Below are positions 25,100-32,600 of a stretch of 64,000 nucleotides of DNA, piece after piece. Location of the stretch: assembly GCF_039537005.1 (NCBI RefSeq), contig NZ_BAAAZR010000018.1:1-64000 (forward strand), written 5' to 3'. The first letter of the stretch is position 1. Each line of letters begins with the position of its first letter. The notes below the pieces were generated by a model. It worked only from the letters and a program-made list of their open reading frames with translations. It was not told the origin of the DNA and did no database searches. Position numbers and translations under genes: made by a program. The DNA is from Sphaerisporangium flaviroseum. Lineage in GTDB: Bacteria; Actinomycetota; Actinomycetes; Streptosporangiales; Streptosporangiaceae.

Positions 25100-26703
25100 C
25101 CCGCCTCACCATCGAGTGCGACGCGGCGCACAGGGCCACCTCCGAGTCCTACCTCGCGGGGCGCGTACTGGACGCCCTGCTTCGCGAGGACTACGGCGGG
25201 CTGGCCACCCGCATGACCCGCACCAAGGAGGGCGTCCAGCTCGTGCTGCCCTCCGGGCGGCGGGTACGGCTCGCGCCCGGCCGTCTGTACCAGGATTTCG
25301 TGGTGGCGCCCGACGAGCCGCTGACGCTCGATGAGGTCCTGGGCACGCTGGCCGCGATCGCCGACCCGGGAGACGCGGACGGGGTGGCCGCGTTCACCCA
25401 CGAGTGCCGCACGGCACTGCGCGCGCACGACCTGCACGCGGTGCGCCGGGCGGACGTGCTCGCCCGCCTCCACCGCCGGTCAGGGGTCCCCGAGACCGTC
25501 GTGTACGAGACGCTCGCCGCGTTCGCCGACCACCCGGTCTACCCCACCTCGCGATCACGTCTCGGCCTCACCGACGAGGAGGTGCTCGCGTACGCGCCCG
25601 AGTTCGCCCCCCGCTTCGCGCTCCGCTGGGCGGCCGTGCCTGCCGGCCGGGTGGCCGGGTCGGGAAGCCCGCCAGGCTGGTGGCCCGCGGGAGACGCGGC
25701 GTCCGTGCCGTTCCCGGTGCACCCGCTGACGCTGCACGCCGTGCGGGAGATACCCGGCGTGGTCGTCCACGATGAGCCGTACCTGGTCGTGCGGCCCACG
25801 CTGTCGATGCGCACGGTCGAGGTCGACGCCCGTACGCACCTCAAGCTGCCCCTGGCCACCAGCACGCTGGGGGCGCGCAACCGCCGGTCCATCAAGCCGG
25901 GCACGCTGGGCGACGGTGCGCGGGCGGAGCGGCTGCTGCGCGAGGTGCTGCTCCGCGAGCCGGATCTCGGTGTCGTCCTCGCCGACGAGCAGACCTACGC
26001 CCACGCCGGGCATGAGTTCCTCGGCTGGATGGTCCGCCGCCTGCCCCCTGGGGAGATCGTCTCCGTCGCCGCCCTCCTCGCGCCGTCCCCGGCCCCCGAT
26101 GGCGGCCCTCGGGTGCTCGACGACCTGGCCGCCCGGCATCGTGACGGGGACATCGCGGCGTTGCTGGCCGACTACCTGCACGTGCTGTTCACGTGGAACG
26201 TCAGGCTGTTCGTCGGTTACGGCATCGCTCTGGAGGCACACCAGCAGAACCTCGCGCTGGTGTTCGGCGACGGGACGACCCGCCTTCTGGTCAAGGACAA
26301 CGACGGGCTGCTCGCCTCGCCCGACCGGCTGCTGTCCGCGGGCCTCGCCGTACCGCGCTTCGCCGACGAGCGGCTGCTGACGGACGACCCGCACGCCCTC
26401 GCGGACGTGTTCGTGACGATCACCCTGCACCTGGCCGCCGCGGCGATCGCGTTCGGGGCGGGCCACGGCGACCTCGTCGCCCACGCCCTCGAGAACGCCC
26501 TCGCGGAGTACGGCGGCCATCCGATGGCCCGGCTGCTGCGAGCACGGACCCTGGACGCCGCACGGCTGGTCGGCAAGTCCATGGTCAGCGCCGGAACCCT
26601 CGTCGACCGCGCACGCGTCGGCGCCGCCGACATCAACAAGCACTACGGCACCACCGGCCCGAACTACCTGCGCCGCCACCGCCGCAGAGAGGTGAACCCA
26701 TGA
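25096..26703 (+). CDS. IucA/IucC-family NIS siderophore synthetase (first)
   Basis: This 535-residue NIS synthetase condenses a carboxylate such as citrate with an amine or alcohol using ATP. Visible blocks: DHPVYPTSRSRLG (the usual HPxHPxxK motif but with Tyr for the second His and Arg for Lys), YAPEFAPRF, LKLPLATSTLGARNRRSIKPGTL, EAHQQNLALVF with the catalytic His/Gln/Asn cluster, and KDNDGLL. The FhuF-like C-terminal region is short. GTG start overlapping the ATP-grasp stop. By order it would correspond to PvsB, or to PvsD; I cannot decide without alignment. Confidence 0.88.
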   Translation: MTRLTIECDAAHRATSESYLAGRVLDALLREDYGGLATRMTRTKEGVQLVLPSGRRVRLAPGRLYQDFVVAPDEPLTLDEVLGTLAAIADPGDADGVAAFTHECRTALRAHDLHAVRRADVLARLHRRSGVPETVVYETLAAFADHPVYPTSRSRLGLTDEEVLAYAPEFAPRFALRWAAVPAGRVAGSGSPPGWWPAGDAASVPFPVHPLTLHAVREIPGVVVHDEPYLVVRPTLSMRTVEVDARTHLKLPLATSTLGARNRRSIKPGTLGDGARAERLLREVLLREPDLGVVLADEQTYAHAGHEFLGWMVRRLPPGEIVSVAALLAPSPAPDGGPRVLDDLAARHRDGDIAALLADYLHVLFTWNVRLFVGYGIALEAHQQNLALVFGDGTTRLLVKDNDGLLASPDRLLSAGLAVPRFADERLLTDDPHALADVFVTITLHLAAAAIAFGAGHGDLVAHALENALAEYGGHPMARLLRARTLDAARLVGKSMVSAGTLVDRARVGAADINKHYGTTGPNYLRRHRRREVNP

Positions 26704-28415
26704 ACGGCGTCGTGCTCGACTCCCCCGCCGGCTCGCCCGCCTGCGCGGCGGCCGGTGTCGCGGACGTCGCGGAGAGCGCGGCGCTGGCCGCACTGCTCCG
26801 CTGCTGTGTGCGGGAGGTCGCGGGTCCGCGTGGGCAGGTGTGGGCCGCGGGACCGTACCTGCTGCTGCGCCTCGCGGAGAACCTGATCCGCGTGCCGACG
26901 TCGGGTGGGCTGGCCCTGCGCTTCGACGGCCCCGCCGAGCGGCTGGAGTGCGGCTCGTGGCGGCCTTTGTCGGTGGACCGGCTCGTACGGCTCGTCGAGG
27001 TGGAGCTGGGTGGCCGCGCCGCACGTGACGACGACCCCGGAGGCGACGCCACCCACAACGAGGAGTTCGCAGGGCAGGTGGCCGGCAGCCGTGCGGCGAT
27101 CTCGATCCTGCTGCGCGAGCGGGCGGCCGCCACCCCGCCGGAGGACCCGTGGCTCGCCTCGGAGCAGGCACTGGTCTTCGGGCACCCCTTCCACCCCTCC
27201 CCGAAGGCCAGGGGCGGCGCGGACTGGGTGCGGTACGCGCCCGAGGCGCACGCCGCGTTCCCCCTCCGGCTGCTCGGCGTGCGGGACGACGTGCTGGCGG
27301 CCGGGGGCGACCCTCTGGCGCTCGACGGGCTGGGCCACGCGCCGCCCGGATACACGCTGCTGCCCGCCCACCCGTGGCAGATGGAGCTCCTCGGCACGGA
27401 ACTGGCCGCTCCGTTCGCCGACGGACGTCTTGTGGACCTCGGGCACAGCGCGCGGGCCGCGGTCCCCACCTCGTCGGTGCGAACGGTGTACGAACCGCGG
27501 ATCGGCAAGTGCCTGAAGTTCAGCATCGACGTGCGGATCACCAACTGCGTGCGGAAGAACGCCTGGTACGAGCTGACCGCCGCCGCCGAGCTGAGCGCCC
27601 GGCTGGCGCCGGTGTTCTCCGACCTCGCCGAACGGTTCCCCGGGACGCGCTGGCTCCCGGAGCCGGGGTACCGTTCGGCGTCGCTCGGCACGCGCCTGCT
27701 GGAGGGCCTCGGCGTCATCGTCCGGTCCAGTCCCTGGGAGGTCGCAGGGCCGGGCGTCACCCCCGTACTGGCCGGGGCGCTCGCCGGGACGCGGGGTAGG
27801 GGGGCTCACAAGGAGCGGGAGGGTGAGACGGGCGACATCCGCGGAACGGCGGCGGGCGCCCTCCGGCGGGACCCTCTGGGCTGGTGGGGCGCGTACGTCG
27901 ACCACGTCGCGCTGCCGGTGCTGGACGCCTACTTCGGGCACGGTGTGGTGCTGGAACCGCACCTGCAGAACGTGCTGGTGGGCATCGACCCCGAAGGGAT
28001 GCCAGTTGAAGCCATATTTCGGGATTTGGAGGGCACCAAGCTGGTCGCCGGACGCCACGACGTCTCGGGCCTTCCCGTAGTGGCCGCCAGGTCGGCGACC
28101 TATGACGCCACGCGCGGCTGGAACCGCGTGGTCTACTGCATCATGGTGAACCACCTTCCCGAGATCGCCGCCACGGTCGCCGGGTCGGCCGCGCCGCGCG
28201 CCGCGGACGAGCTCCTCCGCGAGCTGTGGGCGGACGCCCGCGCGCGTGTCGCCCGATACGCCGACGAGCGGGGCCGTCCCCTGCCCCTCCGTGACCTGCT
28301 CGCCGGGGTGCCGCTGCCCGCCAAGGCCAACCTGTCGGGCCGCTGGGCCCGCTCGGCCGACCGCGAAGTCGGATACGTCCCTGTGACCAACCCCTTCGCC
28401 GGGGTGTGCGCGTGA
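26700..28415 (+). CDS. IucA/IucC-family NIS siderophore synthetase (second)
   Basis: This second NIS synthetase (571 residues) has canonical motifs: GHPFHPSPKARGG (triphosphate binding), VRYAPEA, LPAHPWQ, VPTSSVRTV, GKCLKFSIDVRITNCVRKNAWYE, LEPHLQNVLVGI and FRDLEGTKLV. It should form the second amide or ester bond on citrate. The ATG is embedded in ATGA with the previous stop. A short Gly/Glu/Lys-rich insertion (around residue 365) is unusual for the family. Downstream coupling to the decarboxylase is again by a GTGA overlap. Confidence 0.92.
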   Translation: MNGVVLDSPAGSPACAAAGVADVAESAALAALLRCCVREVAGPRGQVWAAGPYLLLRLAENLIRVPTSGGLALRFDGPAERLECGSWRPLSVDRLVRLVEVELGGRAARDDDPGGDATHNEEFAGQVAGSRAAISILLRERAAATPPEDPWLASEQALVFGHPFHPSPKARGGADWVRYAPEAHAAFPLRLLGVRDDVLAAGGDPLALDGLGHAPPGYTLLPAHPWQMELLGTELAAPFADGRLVDLGHSARAAVPTSSVRTVYEPRIGKCLKFSIDVRITNCVRKNAWYELTAAAELSARLAPVFSDLAERFPGTRWLPEPGYRSASLGTRLLEGLGVIVRSSPWEVAGPGVTPVLAGALAGTRGRGAHKEREGETGDIRGTAAGALRRDPLGWWGAYVDHVALPVLDAYFGHGVVLEPHLQNVLVGIDPEGMPVEAIFRDLEGTKLVAGRHDVSGLPVVAARSATYDATRGWNRVVYCIMVNHLPEIAATVAGSAAPRAADELLRELWADARARVARYADERGRPLPLRDLLAGVPLPAKANLSGRWARSADREVGYVPVTNPFAGVCA

Positions 28416-29518
28416 TCATCCCTGATCGGATCCGTGAACGTGCCGTACGGCTGGCCGACGCCCTGCCCGCCTACGTGTACGACCTGTCGGCCCTCGATCT
28501 GCACGCGACCGCCGTACGACGTGCCCTGCCGGACATCGAGGTGTACTACGCGGTCAAGGCCAACCCCGACCCCGCGCTGCTGCACACGCTGGCGCCGTAC
28601 GTCGACGGTTTCGAGGTGTCCTCGGCCGGCGAGGTGGCCCACGTGCGCTCCGTCCTGCCGGACGCCCGCCTCGCGCTGGGCGGTCCGGGCAAGACCGACA
28701 CCGAATTGGCCCTGCACGTCCACCGCATGCATGTCGAGAGCCCCGGCGAGCTGAGCCGCCTGATCGACGTCGGCGGGCCGGTCGACGCGCTGCTCCGGGT
28801 CAACCTCGACATCCCCGTGGAGGGCGCGTCGCTGACGATGGGCGGCGGCGCGACGCCGTTCGGCATGGACCCCGCCGGCGTGCACCGGTGCCTGGAGCTG
28901 ATCCGGGGGCAGAACAGGGTGCGGCTGCGCGGTTACCACGCCCACCTGGCCAGCGGGCTGCACGCCGATGAGCTGCTCCACCTTGCCAAGGCCGTGCTCG
29001 CCTTCGGCCGCGATCTGGGCGCCTCGGAGATCAACCTCGGTGGCGGCATGGCCGTGTCCTACCGCGACCCGGAGGAACGGTTCGACTGGGAGGCCTACGG
29101 GCGGGGCCTGACCGGCATGCGGCTGCCCGGCGAGGCTCTGCGCATCGAGCCCGGCCGGGCGCTGACCGCCTACTGCGGCTGGTACCTCACCAGGGTGCTC
29201 GACGTGAAGCGCGTCCACGGCGAGGTGTTCGCCGTGCTCACCGGCGGCACCCACCACCTGCGCACACCCGTGGCCAAGGGGCACGACCAGCCCTTCACCG
29301 TGCTACCGACGGGCCGTACGGGCTCCGGGGTGACCGACGAGCCGGTCACCCTGGTCGGCCAGCTCTGCACCCCCAAGGACGTCCTCGCGCGGCGGGTCGT
29401 CACCTCGGTGAACGTCGGCGACGTCGTGGCCTTCGGCCTGGCGGGCGCCTACGCCTGGACCATCTCCCACCACGACTTCCTCATGCACCCGAAACCGGGC
29501 TTCCACTACCTCACCTGA
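28412..29518 (+). CDS. Fold-type III PLP decarboxylase of the siderophore operon (PvsE-like)
   Basis: This 368-residue protein is related to ornithine/diaminopimelate decarboxylases, with PLP lysine 49 in YYAVKANPDP, SSAGEV, the GGPGK loop, NLGGGM (phosphate binding) and EPGRAL. Near the C-terminus QLCTPKD matches the Cys-containing active-site segment supplied across the dimer. In vibrioferrin and staphyloferrin B pathways a homologue (PvsE, SbnH) makes ethanolamine from serine or decarboxylates a citryl intermediate. GTG start overlapping the previous stop. It is the last gene of the operon: the VOC gene on the other strand overlaps its end by 8 bp, leaving no room for an exporter. Confidence 0.88.
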   Translation: MIIPDRIRERAVRLADALPAYVYDLSALDLHATAVRRALPDIEVYYAVKANPDPALLHTLAPYVDGFEVSSAGEVAHVRSVLPDARLALGGPGKTDTELALHVHRMHVESPGELSRLIDVGGPVDALLRVNLDIPVEGASLTMGGGATPFGMDPAGVHRCLELIRGQNRVRLRGYHAHLASGLHADELLHLAKAVLAFGRDLGASEINLGGGMAVSYRDPEERFDWEAYGRGLTGMRLPGEALRIEPGRALTAYCGWYLTRVLDVKRVHGEVFAVLTGGTHHLRTPVAKGHDQPFTVLPTGRTGSGVTDEPVTLVGQLCTPKDVLARRVVTSVNVGDVVAFGLAGAYAWTISHHDFLMHPKPGFHYLT

Positions 29519-29945
29519 CGGGCCCCTCGAAGGTGTGGCGGCGGCCCAGGACGTCCAGGTAGTGCTGGTTGTACATGATCCCCAGCACGTTGCCGAACGG
29601 GTCGGCCACCGATGCGGCGATGAACCCGGGGCCGTACTCGGTGAGCGGGGTGTGGGGGGTGGCGCCCAGGGCCAGCAGCCGGTCCAGGGCGGCCCGCACA
29701 TCGTCGACGTGCCAGTGCACGATCGCGCCGGCCGGGGCGGTGGACGCCTGCGGCGGGGCGTAGCGCCGGTCGATCAGGCCCAGTTCGGCCTGGTGGTCGC
29801 CGATCCTGAACTCGTAGTAGGCGGCCGGCTGCCCGTTGCCCGGACGCTCGAAGTAGGGCTCGGTCTCCAGCAGTTCGGCGTACCACTTGCGGGCAGCCTC
29901 CAGGTCGTCGGCGAAGAAGTTGACGGTGGCGAGTCCTCGCAACAT
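29511..29945 (-). CDS. VOC (glyoxalase/bleomycin-resistance) family protein
   Basis: This gene encodes 144 residues with paired beta-alpha-beta units of the vicinal oxygen chelate fold: VNFFADDLEAARKWYAELL at the N-terminus and VADPFGNVLGIMYN in the second half. ATG at 29945 has AGAAGGA upstream; the frame extends 19 codons further without a site. Function could be dioxygenase, isomerase or drug binding; metal ligands are not clear. It is divergent from the WYL regulator at 30035, sharing a 90-bp region with a perfect operator-like palindrome, so it is probably its target. Confidence 0.85.
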   Translation of the reverse strand: MLRGLATVNFFADDLEAARKWYAELLETEPYFERPGNGQPAAYYEFRIGDHQAELGLIDRRYAPPQASTAPAGAIVHWHVDDVRAALDRLLALGATPHTPLTEYGPGFIAASVADPFGNVLGIMYNQHYLDVLGRRHTFEGPVR

Positions 29946-29991
29946 GGCTGGTTCCTTCTCTCGGTTGGTGACAAAGACCATCCTGCCGTCC

Positions 29992-30016
29992 AAAGTGCTC
30001 ACCTATTGAGCACTTT
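29992..30016. promoter_or_regulatory. Perfect 10-bp inverted repeat, likely operator
   Basis: AAAGTGCTCA, 5-bp spacer, TGAGCACTTT, centred between the divergent VOC and WYL-regulator genes. Size and symmetry fit a dimeric DeoR/WYL-type repressor site controlling both genes. Confidence 0.7.
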
Positions 30017-30034
30017 GTTTGACAGGCTGAGGAC

Positions 30035-31015
30035 ATGCGCGCTGATCGCCTTGTCGCCGTCCTCCTGCTCATGCAGTCCCGTGGCCGGGTGACCGCGGCC
30101 GAGCTGGCCGAAGAGCTGGAGGTGTCTGTCGCCACCGCTCGCCGTGACCTGGAGGCGCTGGCGGCGGCGGGCATTCCCGTATACCCCCAGCCCGGACGCG
30201 GCGGCGGCTGGTCGCTCGTCGGTGGCGCCCGCACCGACCTCAGCGGCCTGTCCGCGGCCGAGGCGCAGGCGCTGTTCCTGCTCGTCGGCCCGGCCGCGGC
30301 CGTCTCCGGTGAGGCCAAGACGGCGCTGCGCAAGCTCGTGCGGGCGCTGCCGCAGAGCTTCCGGGCCGACGCCGAGGCCGCCGCCGGCGCCACGATGATC
30401 GACCCCACCCGGTGGGGCGAGCGTGATCGCCGCCGGCCCGAGATGGTCGGCCTGCTGCAGTCCGCCGTGGTCCGGCGGCGCAAAGTGCGCCTGACCTACG
30501 CAGGCAAGGCCCGCCAGCGGACCGAACGGCTGGTCGACCCCTGGGGGCTGGTCGACAAGGACGAGATCTGGTACCTGCTGGCCGGGACCGAACGAGGGCA
30601 GCGGACCTTCCGCGTCGACCGGATCATCGAGGCCGAGCCCACCGACGAGCCCACCGATCGCCCGGACGACTTCACGCTCGCCGCCGCGTGGCAAGAGGTC
30701 GTCGGCGAGATGGAAGAGCGGCGTTCACGCACCTGGGCGACCGTGCTCATCGAGCCCAGGTTCGTGCGGATTCTGCGAACCCACTTCGGGCGGCACTGCC
30801 ATACCGAGGGGGACCTCGAAGACGGACGAGCCCGAGTGCGCCTGGCCGCGCCGACCCCGCTGGACATCGCCAGGAACCTCGCCGGCTGGGGCACGATGAT
30901 CGAGGTGGTCGAGCCGCGATCCGTCCAGGCCGAGCTCGCCCGGATCGGCACCGAACTCGCCGGCCGCTACACCGAACTCGACACCCCCGCGAAGCCGGCC
31001 GTCCTCAAGCGTTGA
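30035..31015 (+). CDS. YafY-type HTH/WYL-domain transcriptional regulator
   Basis: This 326-residue protein has an N-terminal DeoR-like winged helix (MRADRLVAVLLLMQSRGRVTAAELAEELEVSVATARRDLEAL), followed at about 140-205 by a WYL domain containing VDPWGLVDKDEIWYLLAG, then a WCX-like C-terminal extension. WYL domains sense nucleic acids or small ligands. ATG start after GAGGAC. Pairing with a divergent VOC gene is common for this family and suggests control of a detoxification enzyme. Confidence 0.92.
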   Translation: MRADRLVAVLLLMQSRGRVTAAELAEELEVSVATARRDLEALAAAGIPVYPQPGRGGGWSLVGGARTDLSGLSAAEAQALFLLVGPAAAVSGEAKTALRKLVRALPQSFRADAEAAAGATMIDPTRWGERDRRRPEMVGLLQSAVVRRRKVRLTYAGKARQRTERLVDPWGLVDKDEIWYLLAGTERGQRTFRVDRIIEAEPTDEPTDRPDDFTLAAAWQEVVGEMEERRSRTWATVLIEPRFVRILRTHFGRHCHTEGDLEDGRARVRLAAPTPLDIARNLAGWGTMIEVVEPRSVQAELARIGTELAGRYTELDTPAKPAVLKR

Positions 31016-31100
31016 ACCACATTTCCGGCATGAAACGTTCAGGTACCCAGCGGGACCGCGTTCGCCGCCTCACGGGTCGCAGGCGTTGACGGTGCGGCGA

Positions 31101-32297
31101 TCACGCGTCCGCCGGCCTCGCGGTGCTCTCCCGAACAGTGAGAGTGGTGGCGAGCTCGAGGCCGATCTGCGATGGCCGCTCACCACGCCCCAGCGCGAGC
31201 GCCAGTTCGGTGGCGACGGCGGCCATCTCGGTGAGCGGCTGGCGGACGGTGGTGAGCGGCGGATCGACGAGGGTGGCAATGGGCAGGTCGTCGAAACCGA
31301 CCACGCTCACGTCCACGGGGATCCGAAGCCCGAGCTCCCGAGTGGCCTGATACACCCCGAGCGCCTGCAGGTCGTTGCACGCGAAGATCGCCGTCGGCCG
31401 GTCTGCGGCGCTCAGCAGGCTGAGCGCGGCAACTCGCCCGTCCTCTCGGGTGAGGTCGGTGCGTAGGACGAGGGCCGGGTCGACCGACAGCTCCGCGGCC
31501 TCCAGGGCGGAGCGGTAGCCGTCCAGTCTGGCCCGGCAGCACAGGATCCGGTCCGGGCCGGCGATCATCGCGATGCGGCGGTGTCCCAGTTCGACCAGGT
31601 GACGGGTGGCCGAACGCCCGCCGGCCCAGTTGGTGGCGCCCACGAACGGGACGCCGTCCGGCAGCTCGCTGGTGGGGTCGAAGACCACGAACGGGATCTC
31701 CTTGGCGCGCAGCTGGTCACGCTGTTCCTGCGACAGCTGCGCGACCGTCACCACGCAGGCCGGGCGGCGCGCGAGCGTGTCGTCGATCGGATGGTCCACC
31801 GGATCGCGGTGCGGGCCGAACTCGGTCAGCATCACTCCCACGCGCTGCTCGCGGGCCACCCGTTCCACGCCGCGGATGATCTCCATGCCCCACATGTCCT
31901 CGAGCTGGCCGAAGACGAGTTCCAGCACGTTCTTGCGATTGGTCTTGCGGTAACCGAACTCGCTGATGAGCGCCTCGACACGGGCGCGGGTGCCGGCGGC
32001 CACGCCGGAGCGACCGTTGATCACCTTGGACACGGTCGGGATCGACACCCCGGCGGTCTCCGCGATGTAGGAGATCGTGACGGGCCGGGACGGGTCGCCT
32101 TTCCGCGGCTCCACGTCGGCGACCGGTTCGCCTGACTCGGCGTGCGACAACTCGGCCCCTTTCGGTGACGATGCTCCCGGTCGACCGCGCAGGGGCCCGT
32201 TCACGGCGCCAGGATAACCCCTGGCTCCGCGCGTTTCGGATTCCGGCGAAGGCGCACCGGCACCGGCCCTGCTCGCACCCTGCTCTACTCCGCTCAT
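31101..32297 (-). CDS. LacI-family transcriptional repressor
   Basis: This 398-residue LacI-type repressor has its HTH at about 73-95 (ISYIAETAGVSIPTVSKVING) and the sugar-binding periplasmic-protein-like domain after it (GVMLTEFG, VGFDDLPIATLVDPPLTTVRQP). It carries an unusual 70-residue Pro/Gly/Ser-rich N-terminal extension. The ATG at 32297 has AGAGGAG 5 bases upstream, so the extension appears real. It is divergent from a modular cellulase; by analogy with CebR-type regulators it should repress the cellulase until a cello-oligosaccharide binds. Candidate operators with GAAAnWTTC symmetry lie in the intervening region. Confidence 0.9.
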   Translation of the reverse strand: MSGVEQGASRAGAGAPSPESETRGARGYPGAVNGPLRGRPGASSPKGAELSHAESGEPVADVEPRKGDPSRPVTISYIAETAGVSIPTVSKVINGRSGVAAGTRARVEALISEFGYRKTNRKNVLELVFGQLEDMWGMEIIRGVERVAREQRVGVMLTEFGPHRDPVDHPIDDTLARRPACVVTVAQLSQEQRDQLRAKEIPFVVFDPTSELPDGVPFVGATNWAGGRSATRHLVELGHRRIAMIAGPDRILCCRARLDGYRSALEAAELSVDPALVLRTDLTREDGRVAALSLLSAADRPTAIFACNDLQALGVYQATRELGLRIPVDVSVVGFDDLPIATLVDPPLTTVRQPLTEMAAVATELALALGRGERPSQIGLELATTLTVRESTARPADA

Positions 32298-32310
32298 CAG
32301 GCTCCTCTTT

Positions 32311-32342
32311 GAAACATTCAGGGCTCAAAGCGAGAAAGTATC
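32311..32342. promoter_or_regulatory. Two GAAAnATTC-like half-palindromic sites next to the LacI gene
   Basis: GAAACATTC (32311-32319) and GAAAGTATC (32334-32342) lie 14-45 bp upstream of the repressor start. They resemble the exact palindrome at 32490-32498 and may be autoregulatory operator variants. Confidence 0.35.
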
Positions 32343-32488
32343 TGGCAGCGGGGTGATGAGGATCAGGAAATCAACTGGTCAACGACACGAAGCCTCGTTC
32401 ATCACTCCTCGCTGCTGATCAGCGCATTACCTGCCGACGTAGACGACCGCCTGGATGATTCCTACGTTATGTTTCGCACCGGCCGGCC

Positions 32489-32499
32489 AGAAAGTTTCT
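32489..32499. promoter_or_regulatory. Perfect AGAAA-G-TTTCT palindrome, putative LacI operator upstream of the cellulase
   Basis: An 11-bp site symmetric about one central base, 100 bp before the cellulase start, in the 303-bp LacI-cellulase intergenic region. Actinobacterial LacI regulators of polysaccharide genes often use GAAA/TTTC-type sites. The rest of this region shows no gene. Confidence 0.4.
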
Positions 32500-32600
32500 A
32501 CGGCGAAGCGGCCCGACGGTCAGGGTCGGGCACGACTCAACGACTCGGCAAGGGAGTGCTGATCGGCGCGGTCAAAGGCTGACGCCCAAGGGAGCGAGAG

